A DNA stretch of 64,000 nt from Chitinophaga polysaccharea. GTDB taxonomy: Bacteria > Bacteroidota > Bacteroidia > Chitinophagales > Chitinophagaceae. Position numbers and translations under genes: made by a program. Positions within the stretch are counted from its first letter, which is position 1. Each line of letters begins with the position of its first letter. Below are positions 43,488 to 53,500 of the stretch, piece after piece. A model generated the notes under the pieces. It was not told where the DNA came from. It was given only the letters and a program-made list of their open reading frames with translations, and did no database searches. The DNA lies in the NCBI RefSeq assembly GCF_007829335.1, contig NZ_VIWO01000006.1, forward strand, positions 186,001 through 250,000. Direction: 5' to 3'.

Positions 43488-44123
43488 ATGAGGCTCACAT
43501 ATATCTACGATCCATTGTGCGGTTGGTGCTACGGATTTACCCCCGTTATACAACAGCTACAGGAACGCAATAACGGAACCATGACCTTCGACATCCTCTC
43601 CGGGGGAATGATCATCGGTGATAACCGCCACCCGTTTTCCTCCATGGCCGCCTATATCCAACGGGAACATACCAATGTGGAAAACATGACCGGCGTGAAA
43701 TTCGGCACCGCCTTCCTGGAAAAATTACTGCCTTCTGCCGAAATGATGGATTCGGAAAAACCCAGTATCGCGTTAACCGTTTTCAAACAATACCAACCCG
43801 AAAACGCCATCAGCTTTGCGCATGATATGCAGGTGGCACTAAATTATTCCGGGCTAAGCCTCAACCAGGACAGCACCTACTGCACATTGATAAAAAAATT
43901 CAGCCTGCCGGAAGATGAATTCATCGATCGCCTGCACCAGGAACATTACCGCTATGAAACACACCAGGAATTCCAGTTAATCCAAAACTGGGGGATTACC
44001 GGCTTCCCGGCCGCTATCCTTGATACCGGTAAACAACTTTACCTCTGTGCCCGGGGGTTTACGCCACTGGAACAACTCGAACAAACCATCGAAAACATAC
44101 TGAAAGAAGACAGCACCTTATAA
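43488..44123 (+). CDS. DsbA-family thioredoxin-fold protein
   Basis: 211 residues starting MRLTYIYDPLCGWCYGFTP. The N-terminal strand leads straight into a CGWC redox motif, with no signal peptide, as in cytoplasmic FrnE/2-hydroxychromene isomerase-like DsbA relatives. The cis-proline region is NWGITGFPAAILDTG. I reject the longer frame from 43392, whose first 32 residues are not part of the fold. It probably acts as a thiol oxidoreductase. Forms a pair with the GNAT gene 11 bases downstream. Confidence 0.87.
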   Translation: MRLTYIYDPLCGWCYGFTPVIQQLQERNNGTMTFDILSGGMIIGDNRHPFSSMAAYIQREHTNVENMTGVKFGTAFLEKLLPSAEMMDSEKPSIALTVFKQYQPENAISFAHDMQVALNYSGLSLNQDSTYCTLIKKFSLPEDEFIDRLHQEHYRYETHQEFQLIQNWGITGFPAAILDTGKQLYLCARGFTPLEQLEQTIENILKEDSTL

Positions 44124-44134
44124 CACCAGCTACT

Positions 44135-44632
44135 ATGTACCAGATAACGTCAGCAACGGTAAATGATATTCCTGTTATACAGGACCTCACCAACAGGATT
44201 TGGCGCCCTACCTACCAGTCTATCCTCTCCCCCGAACAAATCGAATATATGCTGGAGATGATGTATAGCACCGCCGCGCTCGAAAAACAAATCAACGCCC
44301 TGCAACACCAGTTTATCATCCTGCTAGACGATAATTACCCTATCGGTTTTGCTTCCTATAGCGCCACTGATACGCCCGGTATTTTCAAATTGCATAAAAT
44401 TTATCTCGACCTTAACTACCAGGGAAAAGGCGTAGGCAAAATGCTGTTGTCAACAGTAGCCGACCAGGTAAAGGCCCGCGGAGCCAGCATCCTGGAGTTG
44501 GATGTGAACCGGTTCAATAAAGCAAAAATCTTTTATGAAAAGCAGGGATTCAGCGTATACAAAGAAAAAAATACAGACATCGGAAAGGGCTACCTGATGG
44601 AAGACTATGTAATGCGGAAACCGTTGCCATAA
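44135..44632 (+). CDS. GNAT family N-acetyltransferase
   Basis: 165-residue acetyl-CoA-dependent acetyltransferase. Motif A is IYLDLNYQGKGVGKMLLSTV (the Q-x-x-G-x-G CoA loop), followed by ELDVNRFNKAKIFYEKQGF typical of motif B. Substrate unknown. Probably cotranscribed with the DsbA-family gene. Confidence 0.9.
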   Translation: MYQITSATVNDIPVIQDLTNRIWRPTYQSILSPEQIEYMLEMMYSTAALEKQINALQHQFIILLDDNYPIGFASYSATDTPGIFKLHKIYLDLNYQGKGVGKMLLSTVADQVKARGASILELDVNRFNKAKIFYEKQGFSVYKEKNTDIGKGYLMEDYVMRKPLP

Positions 44633-44760
44633 AAAAGCCCGGTAAGGATATACCAGGCTATTCCCAAGTTAACCATTAAAAGACACAACTCTTTTAAATC
44701 AAAATTACTTGTCTATGCTTATATACGGGTAGCGCCAAATCCCGGATTTCCCCAATATAA

Positions 44761-44806
44761 AAAAAGCAGCATCTTTTATATTGTAATATAAAAGATGCTG
44801 CTTTTT
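44761..44806. terminator. 22-bp perfect hairpin, probable bidirectional terminator
   Basis: 44761-44782 pairs perfectly with 44785-44806 (AAAAAGCAGCATC... / ...GATGCTGCTTTTT), with 2 bases between. The T-runs on each strand serve the GNAT gene (plus) and transcripts coming from the minus side. The 293-base gap 44633-44925 holds this and the next terminator and nothing else I can support. Confidence 0.75.
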
Positions 44807-44852
44807 AGTCTATTATTAAGATGGTAAGGAATCCAATTAGTCAGTAAAAAAA

Positions 44853-44876
44853 TCCCGCATAGTAAACTATGCGGGA
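44853..44876 (-). terminator. terminator of the adhesin-operon minus transcript
   Basis: TCCCGCATAGT, AA, ACTATGCGGGA, followed on the minus strand by seven T. It lies 50 bases after the stop at 44926. Confidence 0.85.
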
Positions 44877-44925
44877 ATGTAGGTGTGCCTGAAGCGCGTA
44901 TATCGGTTATTGATCCAAGCCGTTA

Positions 44926-47409
44926 TTATTTGGCTGTCAGCACGGAGCCTTCGTCATTATCATCATCGTGGATAACGGCTATGGCTTTGTTGAGCTTCAG
45001 CTCAGGGGAAATTTTCAGCATCCCTGCATTGCCGGCTGCGGTGGCATCACGCAGCTTCACAATTACCTGTGCATCGGGTTCCTTCACACGGTCGTTTACC
45101 AGTGCTACCTGGATATCCGTTTCGCTGAACGCACAATCACCGGTAATTTTCACCATGTCGCCATTCATGATAACATAGTCTTTACCATAGGCAGCGGTGC
45201 TAGTGGAGTCAACACCGAAGAAGATATTGATATCACTACCTGTACAGTTGGTTTGTACAGACTGGTCAGCAGCTTTTACCAGGATACATTTAAACATACT
45301 TACCGGGGCAGTGGCAGATTCGTTGGCATCTGTCAGTTTAACCAGGGTAATATAGGCCGGTTGATCCTGTATGTACTGGGAAGCAGAAATAGAGGTAACG
45401 TCTCCGTTGTAACCTACCACTGCTTCATTTTCTGCCTTGATTTCGCTCAATACCAGTACCACGGTTTCAGCCAGTTCAAAACGGTTGTCGTCTTTCACTT
45501 TTACATTCAGGCTGGCAGTAGTGGCGCCGCTATCAATCGCGAAAGGCGCTTTAATACTGCTTACAAAGTCGGCGCCAGGCAAAGCGGTACCATTACCAAA
45601 CTTATAGGTCAGGCGAACGGGCTTGGAAGTGGCATTGATCAAGGGCGTATTATCTCTCTTAAATAAACCGGCAGAAAATACTACATCAGTACCTGGCTCC
45701 GCCCCATTGCTACCACCTATAAACTTCACCATGGCTGGCTGATCGAGGATCGTTACTTCACCTTTGGCCTTAGTCAGGTAAAGGTCGGAAGCGTCCAGTA
45801 TTTCTACGTGGAAAGCTTCTTTACCCTCTAACAGGTTATCACTTTTTACAGGTATCTGTATACTTTTGGAGATAATAGCACCTGCTGCAAATTCGGAAGG
45901 CACAAAGGAAATAGTTCCTTCGGTAACATCGAAATCGGCCGCACCAGCGCTGCCTTTATGAGGGATGGTTTTATAATGTACGTTAACGGGTGTACGAACA
46001 CCATTACTTCTCAAAAATCCGGATAAAGTAATGGTCAGCGTAGCATTGGATAAACCATTCAGCGGCTCAGATACAGCGATATCGTTGATAGAAACGCCAT
46101 GGCTGATCTTAATGATACGGTTGCCATCTTCATCGCCACCACCAGCTGCAATGATTTCGCCGGAAGGGCTCATCAGCAGGGAAGCCAGCGATGTTTTAGC
46201 ATCGTATTTACCCAGCTGTTTGTCGAACATCATTTCGCCATCGGGACTTACTTTGATCATACGGTAGCCTTCCCGGGTTACTACGCAGATTTCATCGTCT
46301 TCTGTCAGTAATAAATGCTGAAAAACGGAGCCCATGTTTTTGTCTACCACAGTAGTTCCATCGGGCAGCAACTTTACGATCTTACCGGTGTTGTTGGTGA
46401 TGTTACCTCCAGCGGCTACTACTTTACCATTTTTACCTACTTCCAGGGCATATAATGCAGCATCTGTTTCCTTGTTGAACAATTCTGTTCCATCAGGACG
46501 CAACTTCACGATACGGCCTTTATCTTTTTCTTCTGCACAGGCAAAAATCTGTCCCAGGTCATTTACTTTGATGGCATTGAATTTACCATCTACGGTGCTG
46601 TATTCTTTGTCAAATACTACCTGTCCTTCCGCGTTTACTTTAGCAATGCGGCTGGCGTTGCCGGTTCCATAAGCACCACCGCCCATAGCCAGTACAGCAC
46701 CATCTTCCAGCAGCAGCATCTTTTCGAAAATAGCGCCTGGTTTACCGAAAGAAAGCTCAAATTGCTTTTCTCCCTTACCATTTACTTTCACCATGTAAGC
46801 TTTACCTTGTCCATCCCCCACGTCGCCACCTACAGCAACAATGTTCTCATCTTCATCTATCAGCACATTGGTAAATACGTTATGGGCGCCAAATCCTTTG
46901 TCGAATTCTACGCGGCCATCCGGCGTCATTTTGGTGATACGGGCCTGTGCAGGCTTGCTGCCATCTACTCCTACGGTAATGTAGTTACCATGACGGTCTA
47001 CAATTACCCGGGTAAAATAGCCGCCCTGGCCATTCCCGATGCTTTTGTCGAATATTACTTCCCCGGTAGCCGACAACTTGGTGATGCGGGCATTACCATA
47101 GGCAATGGTACCACCACCCACGGCTACCAGCTCATTCTTGGGTAATAAAAGCATGTCCTGGTAAGCTACCAGTCCGCCTTTGTTCAGTTTGGCATTGTAA
47201 ATAAGGTTTCCTGTGGAAGACAATTTGGTGATACACCCATTATCTGTTCCCCCGCCGATAGCAACAATAGCGTTGTTGTCTGCAATAGCCAGTTTCTTAT
47301 ACTGGTTCTTGGGACCACTGAAGCTCTTGTTAAACACCACAGGCATTTCCTGTGCGAAGGCTTGTGAGCCAAGCGCCAGTAAAAGCATTAGTGAAGAAAT
47401 CTTGTTCAT
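44926..47409 (-). CDS. secreted beta-propeller plus Calx-beta repeat protein
   Basis: 827 residues with a signal peptide (cleavage after GSQAFAQ). Residues about 20-440 are roughly ten 40-45-residue repeats of the form G-x-ITKLS-x-TGE-hhh...hhhVGGG, a propeller of the delta-60/SBBP type. Residues 440-815 form three Calx-beta domains with acidic calcium-type loops (AAGADFDVTEGTI; DNLLEGKEAFHVEIL; GADFVSS; DNRFELAETVVLVLS; YGKDYVI; KEPDAQVIVKL). It ends DEGSVLTAK, with no type A or B C-terminal sorting domain, so its surface retention is unclear. Last gene of the giant-adhesin cluster, 44 bases after the OmpA-type gene. Confidence 0.82.
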   Translation of the reverse strand: MNKISSLMLLLALGSQAFAQEMPVVFNKSFSGPKNQYKKLAIADNNAIVAIGGGTDNGCITKLSSTGNLIYNAKLNKGGLVAYQDMLLLPKNELVAVGGGTIAYGNARITKLSATGEVIFDKSIGNGQGGYFTRVIVDRHGNYITVGVDGSKPAQARITKMTPDGRVEFDKGFGAHNVFTNVLIDEDENIVAVGGDVGDGQGKAYMVKVNGKGEKQFELSFGKPGAIFEKMLLLEDGAVLAMGGGAYGTGNASRIAKVNAEGQVVFDKEYSTVDGKFNAIKVNDLGQIFACAEEKDKGRIVKLRPDGTELFNKETDAALYALEVGKNGKVVAAGGNITNNTGKIVKLLPDGTTVVDKNMGSVFQHLLLTEDDEICVVTREGYRMIKVSPDGEMMFDKQLGKYDAKTSLASLLMSPSGEIIAAGGGDEDGNRIIKISHGVSINDIAVSEPLNGLSNATLTITLSGFLRSNGVRTPVNVHYKTIPHKGSAGAADFDVTEGTISFVPSEFAAGAIISKSIQIPVKSDNLLEGKEAFHVEILDASDLYLTKAKGEVTILDQPAMVKFIGGSNGAEPGTDVVFSAGLFKRDNTPLINATSKPVRLTYKFGNGTALPGADFVSSIKAPFAIDSGATTASLNVKVKDDNRFELAETVVLVLSEIKAENEAVVGYNGDVTSISASQYIQDQPAYITLVKLTDANESATAPVSMFKCILVKAADQSVQTNCTGSDINIFFGVDSTSTAAYGKDYVIMNGDMVKITGDCAFSETDIQVALVNDRVKEPDAQVIVKLRDATAAGNAGMLKISPELKLNKAIAVIHDDDNDEGSVLTAK

Positions 47410-47452
47410 TTGTGTTAGTTTGATATACGCTAAAAAATAACCGATAAAAAGT

Positions 47453-49597
47453 TTATAAAATCCGGATCTCGCAGCGCCTGTTCACTCCCTGTAACTGGAT
47501 GAAAGCATCCCGGTTGCCCGCGAGGCTGTAGTGGGTAGCTACCCATACCGGTTTGGTAGATCCGAAATAATTGATCCTGACTTTGTCCGCATATACGCCC
47601 CTGCTCAGCAGGCATTCCTGTATATACATCGCACGGTTCCGGGAAAGCGACAGGTTGTACTTTTCCGTTCCGATAATATCGGTATGCCCGTTCACCAGTA
47701 TTATTCTGTGTGGATTGGCCTTCCAAACCTTGAAAATAGAATCGATCTTGCGCCACTCCTGGTCCTGTGGCACATAGGAATTAAGATCATAGTAGATAAC
47801 GCCTGGAACCCGCCACAATATTTCCAGCGCTTTTACAGTACTGTCGGTGAGCAGCGTATACGCTTTACCGTTACTGGCGGCCGGGTAACCAGCAGATCGT
47901 TGCCAGGAAACCATTTCCGGGCTGCTGTAAGTGGCCTCGCTGGTATAAACAGGTGCCATTGCTGGTGTGCTGCCTACAGATGAAGTAACGGTTTGGCTGG
48001 TAGCAGGACTGGCATTCTGCCAGGGAATCATTTCAGGAGAGCTGTCTGCAATATCATTGGCATAGTTGGTTACCTTACGCTCCGGCTCCGCCGCCGCCAC
48101 GGTGGCTGGCTTCACTACAGCAGGAGTCACCACCTGTTGTTCCACAGGTTGGTTATCATAGCGTTTATCACCTACTAAAGTCAGCTGTTGACGGCTGTCC
48201 GCCTGGTTCATGGTATAAGGCACTCTATCGTCTTCTTTTACTGGCTTGCCGGGATAGGGCAGATCCAGTTGTTTCAAAGGATTTTTCTTCAGGTTTAACA
48301 CATAAATATGATCATTATCATGTGCCCCTGAACGGTCTGATGTAAAATATAATAATAGCTTCTTTTCGTCCAGGACGGGATTCAGGTCATCAAACTGTGT
48401 ATTTACCGGGTAAGGCAAATGCACGGTGCCTTCTTCCGGCTTTTTGATGTTGATCACGAAGATGTCCAGCCCACCAAAGCCACGAAGGCCATTGGAAGAA
48501 AAGAACAACTGCTCTCCGATAACGAAAGGATATAGCTCATTTCCATTGGTATTTACCTGGGGCCCCATATTCACAGGTGTTTTCCACCGCTTTTCCTCCT
48601 TATCCCAGTCAGCATAGTATATGTCTGTTCCGCCGAAGCCTCCAGGCATATCGGATGCAAAGTACAAACGTTTACCGTTCGGTGCAACTGATGGATGCAG
48701 GAAAGAGTAAGATGCTGAATTTTTTCCCAGCTTTACAGGTACCGGTTTACTCCAAACATCATGCTCCGGCTGGTAAACAGCCGATAATAGCTGGGTGCCA
48801 TTATTATAGTTGATGTAAGAATTTTTATCATTCTTTACATCGGTAAACCGGTTGGAGGTATAAATCACCTTCTTACCATTATCAAAAAAAGAGGCCGGAC
48901 CTACCTGTAATACACCTCTCAGGCTATTATTAAACGGTTCTATACCGTCTTCTGAAATCTGGTACAGCCTGGAGTTAGTGTAGAAGGTTTGCTGGTCCTT
49001 TTGCTTAAAATCGTTGGAAAGAAAAACGATATTATCCTGGTATAAGGCCAGTCCATATTGGTAACCAGGTAAGTTTAACCGCAAACTGTCTACCCGGATA
49101 TTGGCCATAGAATCGCGGTTAAAGAACTGGTAGTAGTCTACCAGTGAAGCCTGCAGGTTGGTAAACCGGGCATTGTCTTTATAGCTTTGGGCATACACAT
49201 CACTGAGCTGTTGCGCCTTGGCTACCCTCCCGGTACGTTTCAACAGGTCGATGTAATTGGTTACATCGGTCACCAGGATATCTTTCTCCGGCTTATAGAG
49301 CAGTTCGTCGTATAAGCTGATTGTTTTTTCAAACTGTCTCGTTTCAAAATACACCCTGGCCAAGGTAAATTTAGCCCGGCGTGATACTTCTTCAGAAGCT
49401 CCGTTATTGATCACACTATTACACAGTGAGATGGCCCCGGCATATTCCTGTCGCTTATACAGGCGTTCTGCACGCTTTGCTTTAGCCATACTCCCCAAGC
49501 CCCCCAACTGCACATGATCCTTTACGAAACTACAGGAAACAAACAGGGAAACAATGCTCAGAAAAAGTATGAGGGAATAGAAATTAAACTTTCGCAT
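47453..49597 (-). CDS. OmpA-domain lipoprotein with TPR and PD40 repeats (PorE/SprE-like)
   Basis: 714 residues. The lipobox LFVSC (Cys ~22) is followed by TPR helices (about 30-150), WD40-like PD40 propeller repeats (about 170-450, FASDMPGGFGGTDIYYADWD; LFFSSNGLRGFGGLDIFVI), a Pro/Ser/Thr-rich linker, and a C-terminal OmpA peptidoglycan-binding domain (ILVNGHTDIIGTEKYNLSLSRNRAM; NRRCEIRIL). This order resembles PorE of the type IX secretion system. The gene follows porP/sprF by 21 bases, indicating a cell-envelope anchor for the adhesin-export module. Confidence 0.88.
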   Translation of the reverse strand: MRKFNFYSLILFLSIVSLFVSCSFVKDHVQLGGLGSMAKAKRAERLYKRQEYAGAISLCNSVINNGASEEVSRRAKFTLARVYFETRQFEKTISLYDELLYKPEKDILVTDVTNYIDLLKRTGRVAKAQQLSDVYAQSYKDNARFTNLQASLVDYYQFFNRDSMANIRVDSLRLNLPGYQYGLALYQDNIVFLSNDFKQKDQQTFYTNSRLYQISEDGIEPFNNSLRGVLQVGPASFFDNGKKVIYTSNRFTDVKNDKNSYINYNNGTQLLSAVYQPEHDVWSKPVPVKLGKNSASYSFLHPSVAPNGKRLYFASDMPGGFGGTDIYYADWDKEEKRWKTPVNMGPQVNTNGNELYPFVIGEQLFFSSNGLRGFGGLDIFVINIKKPEEGTVHLPYPVNTQFDDLNPVLDEKKLLLYFTSDRSGAHDNDHIYVLNLKKNPLKQLDLPYPGKPVKEDDRVPYTMNQADSRQQLTLVGDKRYDNQPVEQQVVTPAVVKPATVAAAEPERKVTNYANDIADSSPEMIPWQNASPATSQTVTSSVGSTPAMAPVYTSEATYSSPEMVSWQRSAGYPAASNGKAYTLLTDSTVKALEILWRVPGVIYYDLNSYVPQDQEWRKIDSIFKVWKANPHRIILVNGHTDIIGTEKYNLSLSRNRAMYIQECLLSRGVYADKVRINYFGSTKPVWVATHYSLAGNRDAFIQLQGVNRRCEIRIL

Positions 49598-49618
49598 ACT
49601 ATTCTTGATTTGATTAAA

Positions 49619-50533
49619 TTAGAAATATCGCGGCGCTACCACTTTCCACTTCGACCAGGAGAAACGATAATTCACCATTAATTCATGGGATACCGTTTGC
49701 GCGCCCTTCAGGTTCGACTGCATCGGCGTATCATAAGAGTAGCCGATTTGCAGGTTCTTGGTAGCCTGAACCTGTATCAGGCCGGTCATCGTTTTTTCCG
49801 AACGCCAGGAAGCACCCAGCCATACGATGTTCTTTAGCAGGATATTGGCATTCAGGTCGTACTGTAACCCCGCTCCCTTTACCTGCCTTAATAAAACATT
49901 GGGCTTTAGCTTTACCGCATCATTGATATCGATCAGGTAACCTGTCTGAAGATAATAATGCGAAGCCACTACCACTTTATTCACACTATTGCCTAAGTCG
50001 AAACTTTTGAAAGTGGGGGAAGATATACCGATAAAGAACCGGTCGGTAAATATCATAAACCCAAACCCTACATCGCTTTTCATATAACTCTGGTTATGAG
50101 CAAACGTGGGATCTGAAGTGGATAAGGAAGAATTGTCTTCCCGGTATTGGGATATTCCTCCTTTCAACCCCAGCGCCAGGTAAATTTTCTCATTCAGCTT
50201 TACCCGTTGAGATACGTTGAAATTAACCTGGGTCTGGGAGTTGACGGTAATCTTTTCATTCATCAGCGACACGCCAAAGCTGGTATTGGTAGCCTTAATA
50301 GGCGTGTAAAACGAAGCCGTAGCTGTTTTAGGCGCACCATCTACTCCCACCCATTGATTGCGGCCCACTGCCGTAAGGCTCGACGATTCGTCCATAGATG
50401 GATAAGCAGGGTTAATGACCATACCATTGAACATATACTGCGAGTACAGTGGTTCCTGCTGAGCTATCGCCTGCAGGCTGCAGCACCAGCATAAGATCAC
50501 AATCCCTAATGCTTTCATAAGACGCTTATTCAT
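49619..50533 (-). CDS. PorP/SprF family type IX secretion-associated outer-membrane protein
   Basis: 304 residues with a signal peptide (cleavage after CSLQAIAQ). The start of the mature protein QEPLYSQYMFNGMVINPAYPS is the family hallmark; the rest is an outer-membrane barrel (AVGRNQWVGVDGAPKTATASF; the end SHELMVNYRFSW). I use the ATG at 50533, not 50563. PorP/SprF paralogues are typically paired with one large type-B-CTD protein whose export or attachment they support (SprF with SprB in Flavobacterium johnsoniae). Here the partner is the giant gene ending 59 bases upstream. Confidence 0.92.
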   Translation of the reverse strand: MNKRLMKALGIVILCWCCSLQAIAQQEPLYSQYMFNGMVINPAYPSMDESSSLTAVGRNQWVGVDGAPKTATASFYTPIKATNTSFGVSLMNEKITVNSQTQVNFNVSQRVKLNEKIYLALGLKGGISQYREDNSSLSTSDPTFAHNQSYMKSDVGFGFMIFTDRFFIGISSPTFKSFDLGNSVNKVVVASHYYLQTGYLIDINDAVKLKPNVLLRQVKGAGLQYDLNANILLKNIVWLGASWRSEKTMTGLIQVQATKNLQIGYSYDTPMQSNLKGAQTVSHELMVNYRFSWSKWKVVAPRYF

Positions 50534-50592
50534 AGGTATCAGCTTAAATATTTTGTCAAACACATCTTATTAATTGTTGTTTCGTTGGTCCA

Positions 50593-53500
50593 TTACCGTT
50601 TTATGACTATAAACCCGGTATAGCGTTCCTTCTTGCCTTCCGGCGTAGTTATTTCAATATTGTAGAAATAAGAACCGTCCGGTACATCATTTCCTACATT
50701 ACCACCCGCATTGGCTTTTCCTCTAAAATTATTGGACTTGTTGTCATAGTTCTTCAGCTTAAATACAGTGCCACCCCAACGGTTGAATATCACTACTTCG
50801 TTATTCGGATACTTCTCAATATTCTGGATATACATCGCATCGTTACCCTGTCCATCGTTGTTTGGCGAAACAGCCGGATGTACGCGGATCTTACCATCTT
50901 TACCATCCAGGTAGTCGATATTCTTGTTCTGGTCGAGATTGTATTTACTTACCGAATCAGGCACGCCATCGCCGTCAGAATCCAGGTCCAGGAAATTCGG
51001 AATACCATCTCCATCGGTATCATCATCAAACGGATCGCCATTCTTGTTGATATCCTCCTGTTCATCCGTGAGGCCATCTCCATCCGTATCGCAGGTTTTA
51101 CACATGGCATCATCGTTGAGAATAACGCCGGTGGCTTTATCCGGACTACCAATCGTTGGTATATGCTGACCAGAAGGCACGGTCACTGTCTTCATTTTCA
51201 CAATAAATGTTTCGTTCTGCTCAAAGGTGGTATCCCCGATAATGTTTACGGCTATCTGCCCGATGGTCTGCATCGGCGCTATCACTGCTTGTTTGATCGT
51301 ATTATCGAAGTCCTTTCCTGGCGTAGCTTTGAAGTCCATGAATGGGAAGGAAACGCCATCGGTAGATTCTTCAAAGTCGTAGTTGATGGTAATAGGACGG
51401 GAGCTTCTGCGACTCAGTTGTACATTGAAGTACAGTGGTGTATTTTCTCCTATATTACCTTCTTTCACGCTGAACTTATCGGCTGCAAATACCAGTGTTA
51501 ATGGATCATTGTCTGTTACTTCCACCCTGGCTGTGTCTTTTACTCCAGGTTTATATATCATCGAGCTGGAAGCCGGCAAATATGGCAGGATGCTGGCTTT
51601 CAGGTAACCATCGTCGTCATTGATATCATTATCGCTGGTAGTGATGGTGAAAGTATGTTGCCTGGTCTGCGCCGGCATGTTAACGGTAACGATATTACCA
51701 TTCACCGTGCCTTCACCGGCTATAAACGTACGGGCAGCATCCTGGGCAATCTGGATCCGGATCGGAACGTCATGCGCCGCAGTGGCAGGCGATTGCAGTG
51801 TGAATTGTATAGCGGCGCCCTCCGCTACAGTTGTTTGAGCCGTAGATATTTCTACCATCAGGGTATCGTTATCGTGAATCACCACGTCGGCCACTGTGTT
51901 GGCAGATAATGGCCAGGTTACGCCCTGGATCGTGCTGGTAACAGTGGTCAGTTGCACCTGCACATTTTCATCTCCCTCAACAATATTATTGTCAATCGGA
52001 TCTACCTTAATATCCGCACCATGTTGACCGGCGGGAATTAATACGGTTCCGCTCAATTTCTGGTAACGGCTATCGGCTACCGCTGTACCGCCAATGGTAT
52101 AGTATACGTTCACATCTTTGGCGGCGGATAACTGCGTATCTGTAAACTGTACCCGGAAGTAGCCCGATGTAGCAGGTTCAGATGCATCGGCTGTTTTGAT
52201 AATGGCCATCTGGCGACCAGCTGAATTGCTTTCGTCATCGTGAACGGTTAAGGCCACGGTGTCTTTATCATCCACATCCAGCGCTATATTTTTACCAAAC
52301 CGCTTCATCTGGGCCAGCATCAGCGATATACGCACCTGTTCATCTCCCTCAATAACTTTATTATCGATCACATTTACGGGCACGGATACACTATTTTGTC
52401 CAGCCGGTATAACAGCAGATGTTTGTATCGGTGCAATATTGGTAGTGCCTATGATACTGCTTACATAGAACACTACTTTTACATCGGAAGCAGCGGTCAG
52501 GTTACCTGGCAAATTCAGCGTGTAGGCGCCGTTGGTGGCTGGTTCTGCGGCGTCTGCAGTTTTATGCAGTAACACCCGCATATCGCCTGTTTCAGGAATT
52601 AATACCATGCCTGGTTGTACGACGGTATATCCTGCTGTACCCAGCTGCACAGCAAATTGCAGCTGCTCATCTCCTTCCAGTACCTGGTCATCTGTTATCT
52701 TCAGCTGGTAGGCTTCATTGTGCGTACCCGCCTTTAATACTACCTGCGTCGGGATACCGCTATAGTCAGCATTGTCGGCAGTAGAAGTAATATCTTTATT
52801 GATATTGATCACCACATCTTCTGAAGAGGTAATCTGGCTGGCAGCAAACCCAATAGTAACTGCACTGCCACTGCCTTCATGAACAATGGATGAGTCAATA
52901 CGCATGCTTACTTTCAGGTTCTCCGGATCCAGCCTGGTAGCGTCATCAATGGTCACAGCCATAGAATCGCCTTTCATACCCACGAAATGTTGTGGTTCGG
53001 CCACTATCCACAATGCTTCCGGTTGCTCCAGTATAAAATCTGTCTTGGCAGTGAACGAGAAATCTACTCCCGGATCGCCTGCTTTAATCACTACAGTTGT
53101 CGGCAGGTTATCGAAATCAGCTGCGGAGGCCACAGACTTACCACCCCTATTCAGCGTTATGGTGAGGTCTTTTCCACAGGTAACGCCAGGCGCCAGGCTC
53201 GCATTCAACTTATAAGTATTCCCTTCCAGCACATGTGTTCCCGGCGTAATACCCGTCAGGTGGATAAAGCCGGTGGTGGGATCATCATGTGTTCTGTCTT
53301 TGATGGTAATGGTGGTATCTTTTACAACGCTGGCGCTGAAAACCGGATCTGTAATATTACCTGCAAATACCACGGTTTCATCATCTTCCAGGATCTTATC
53401 ACTTAATGCCTGCAGCACAAAGGCATTAGTTCCTATGTTACTTCCCTTTTTGATAGTAATATCATAAGGAGATGGTAACGCATTGTGGTCGCTATTCACC

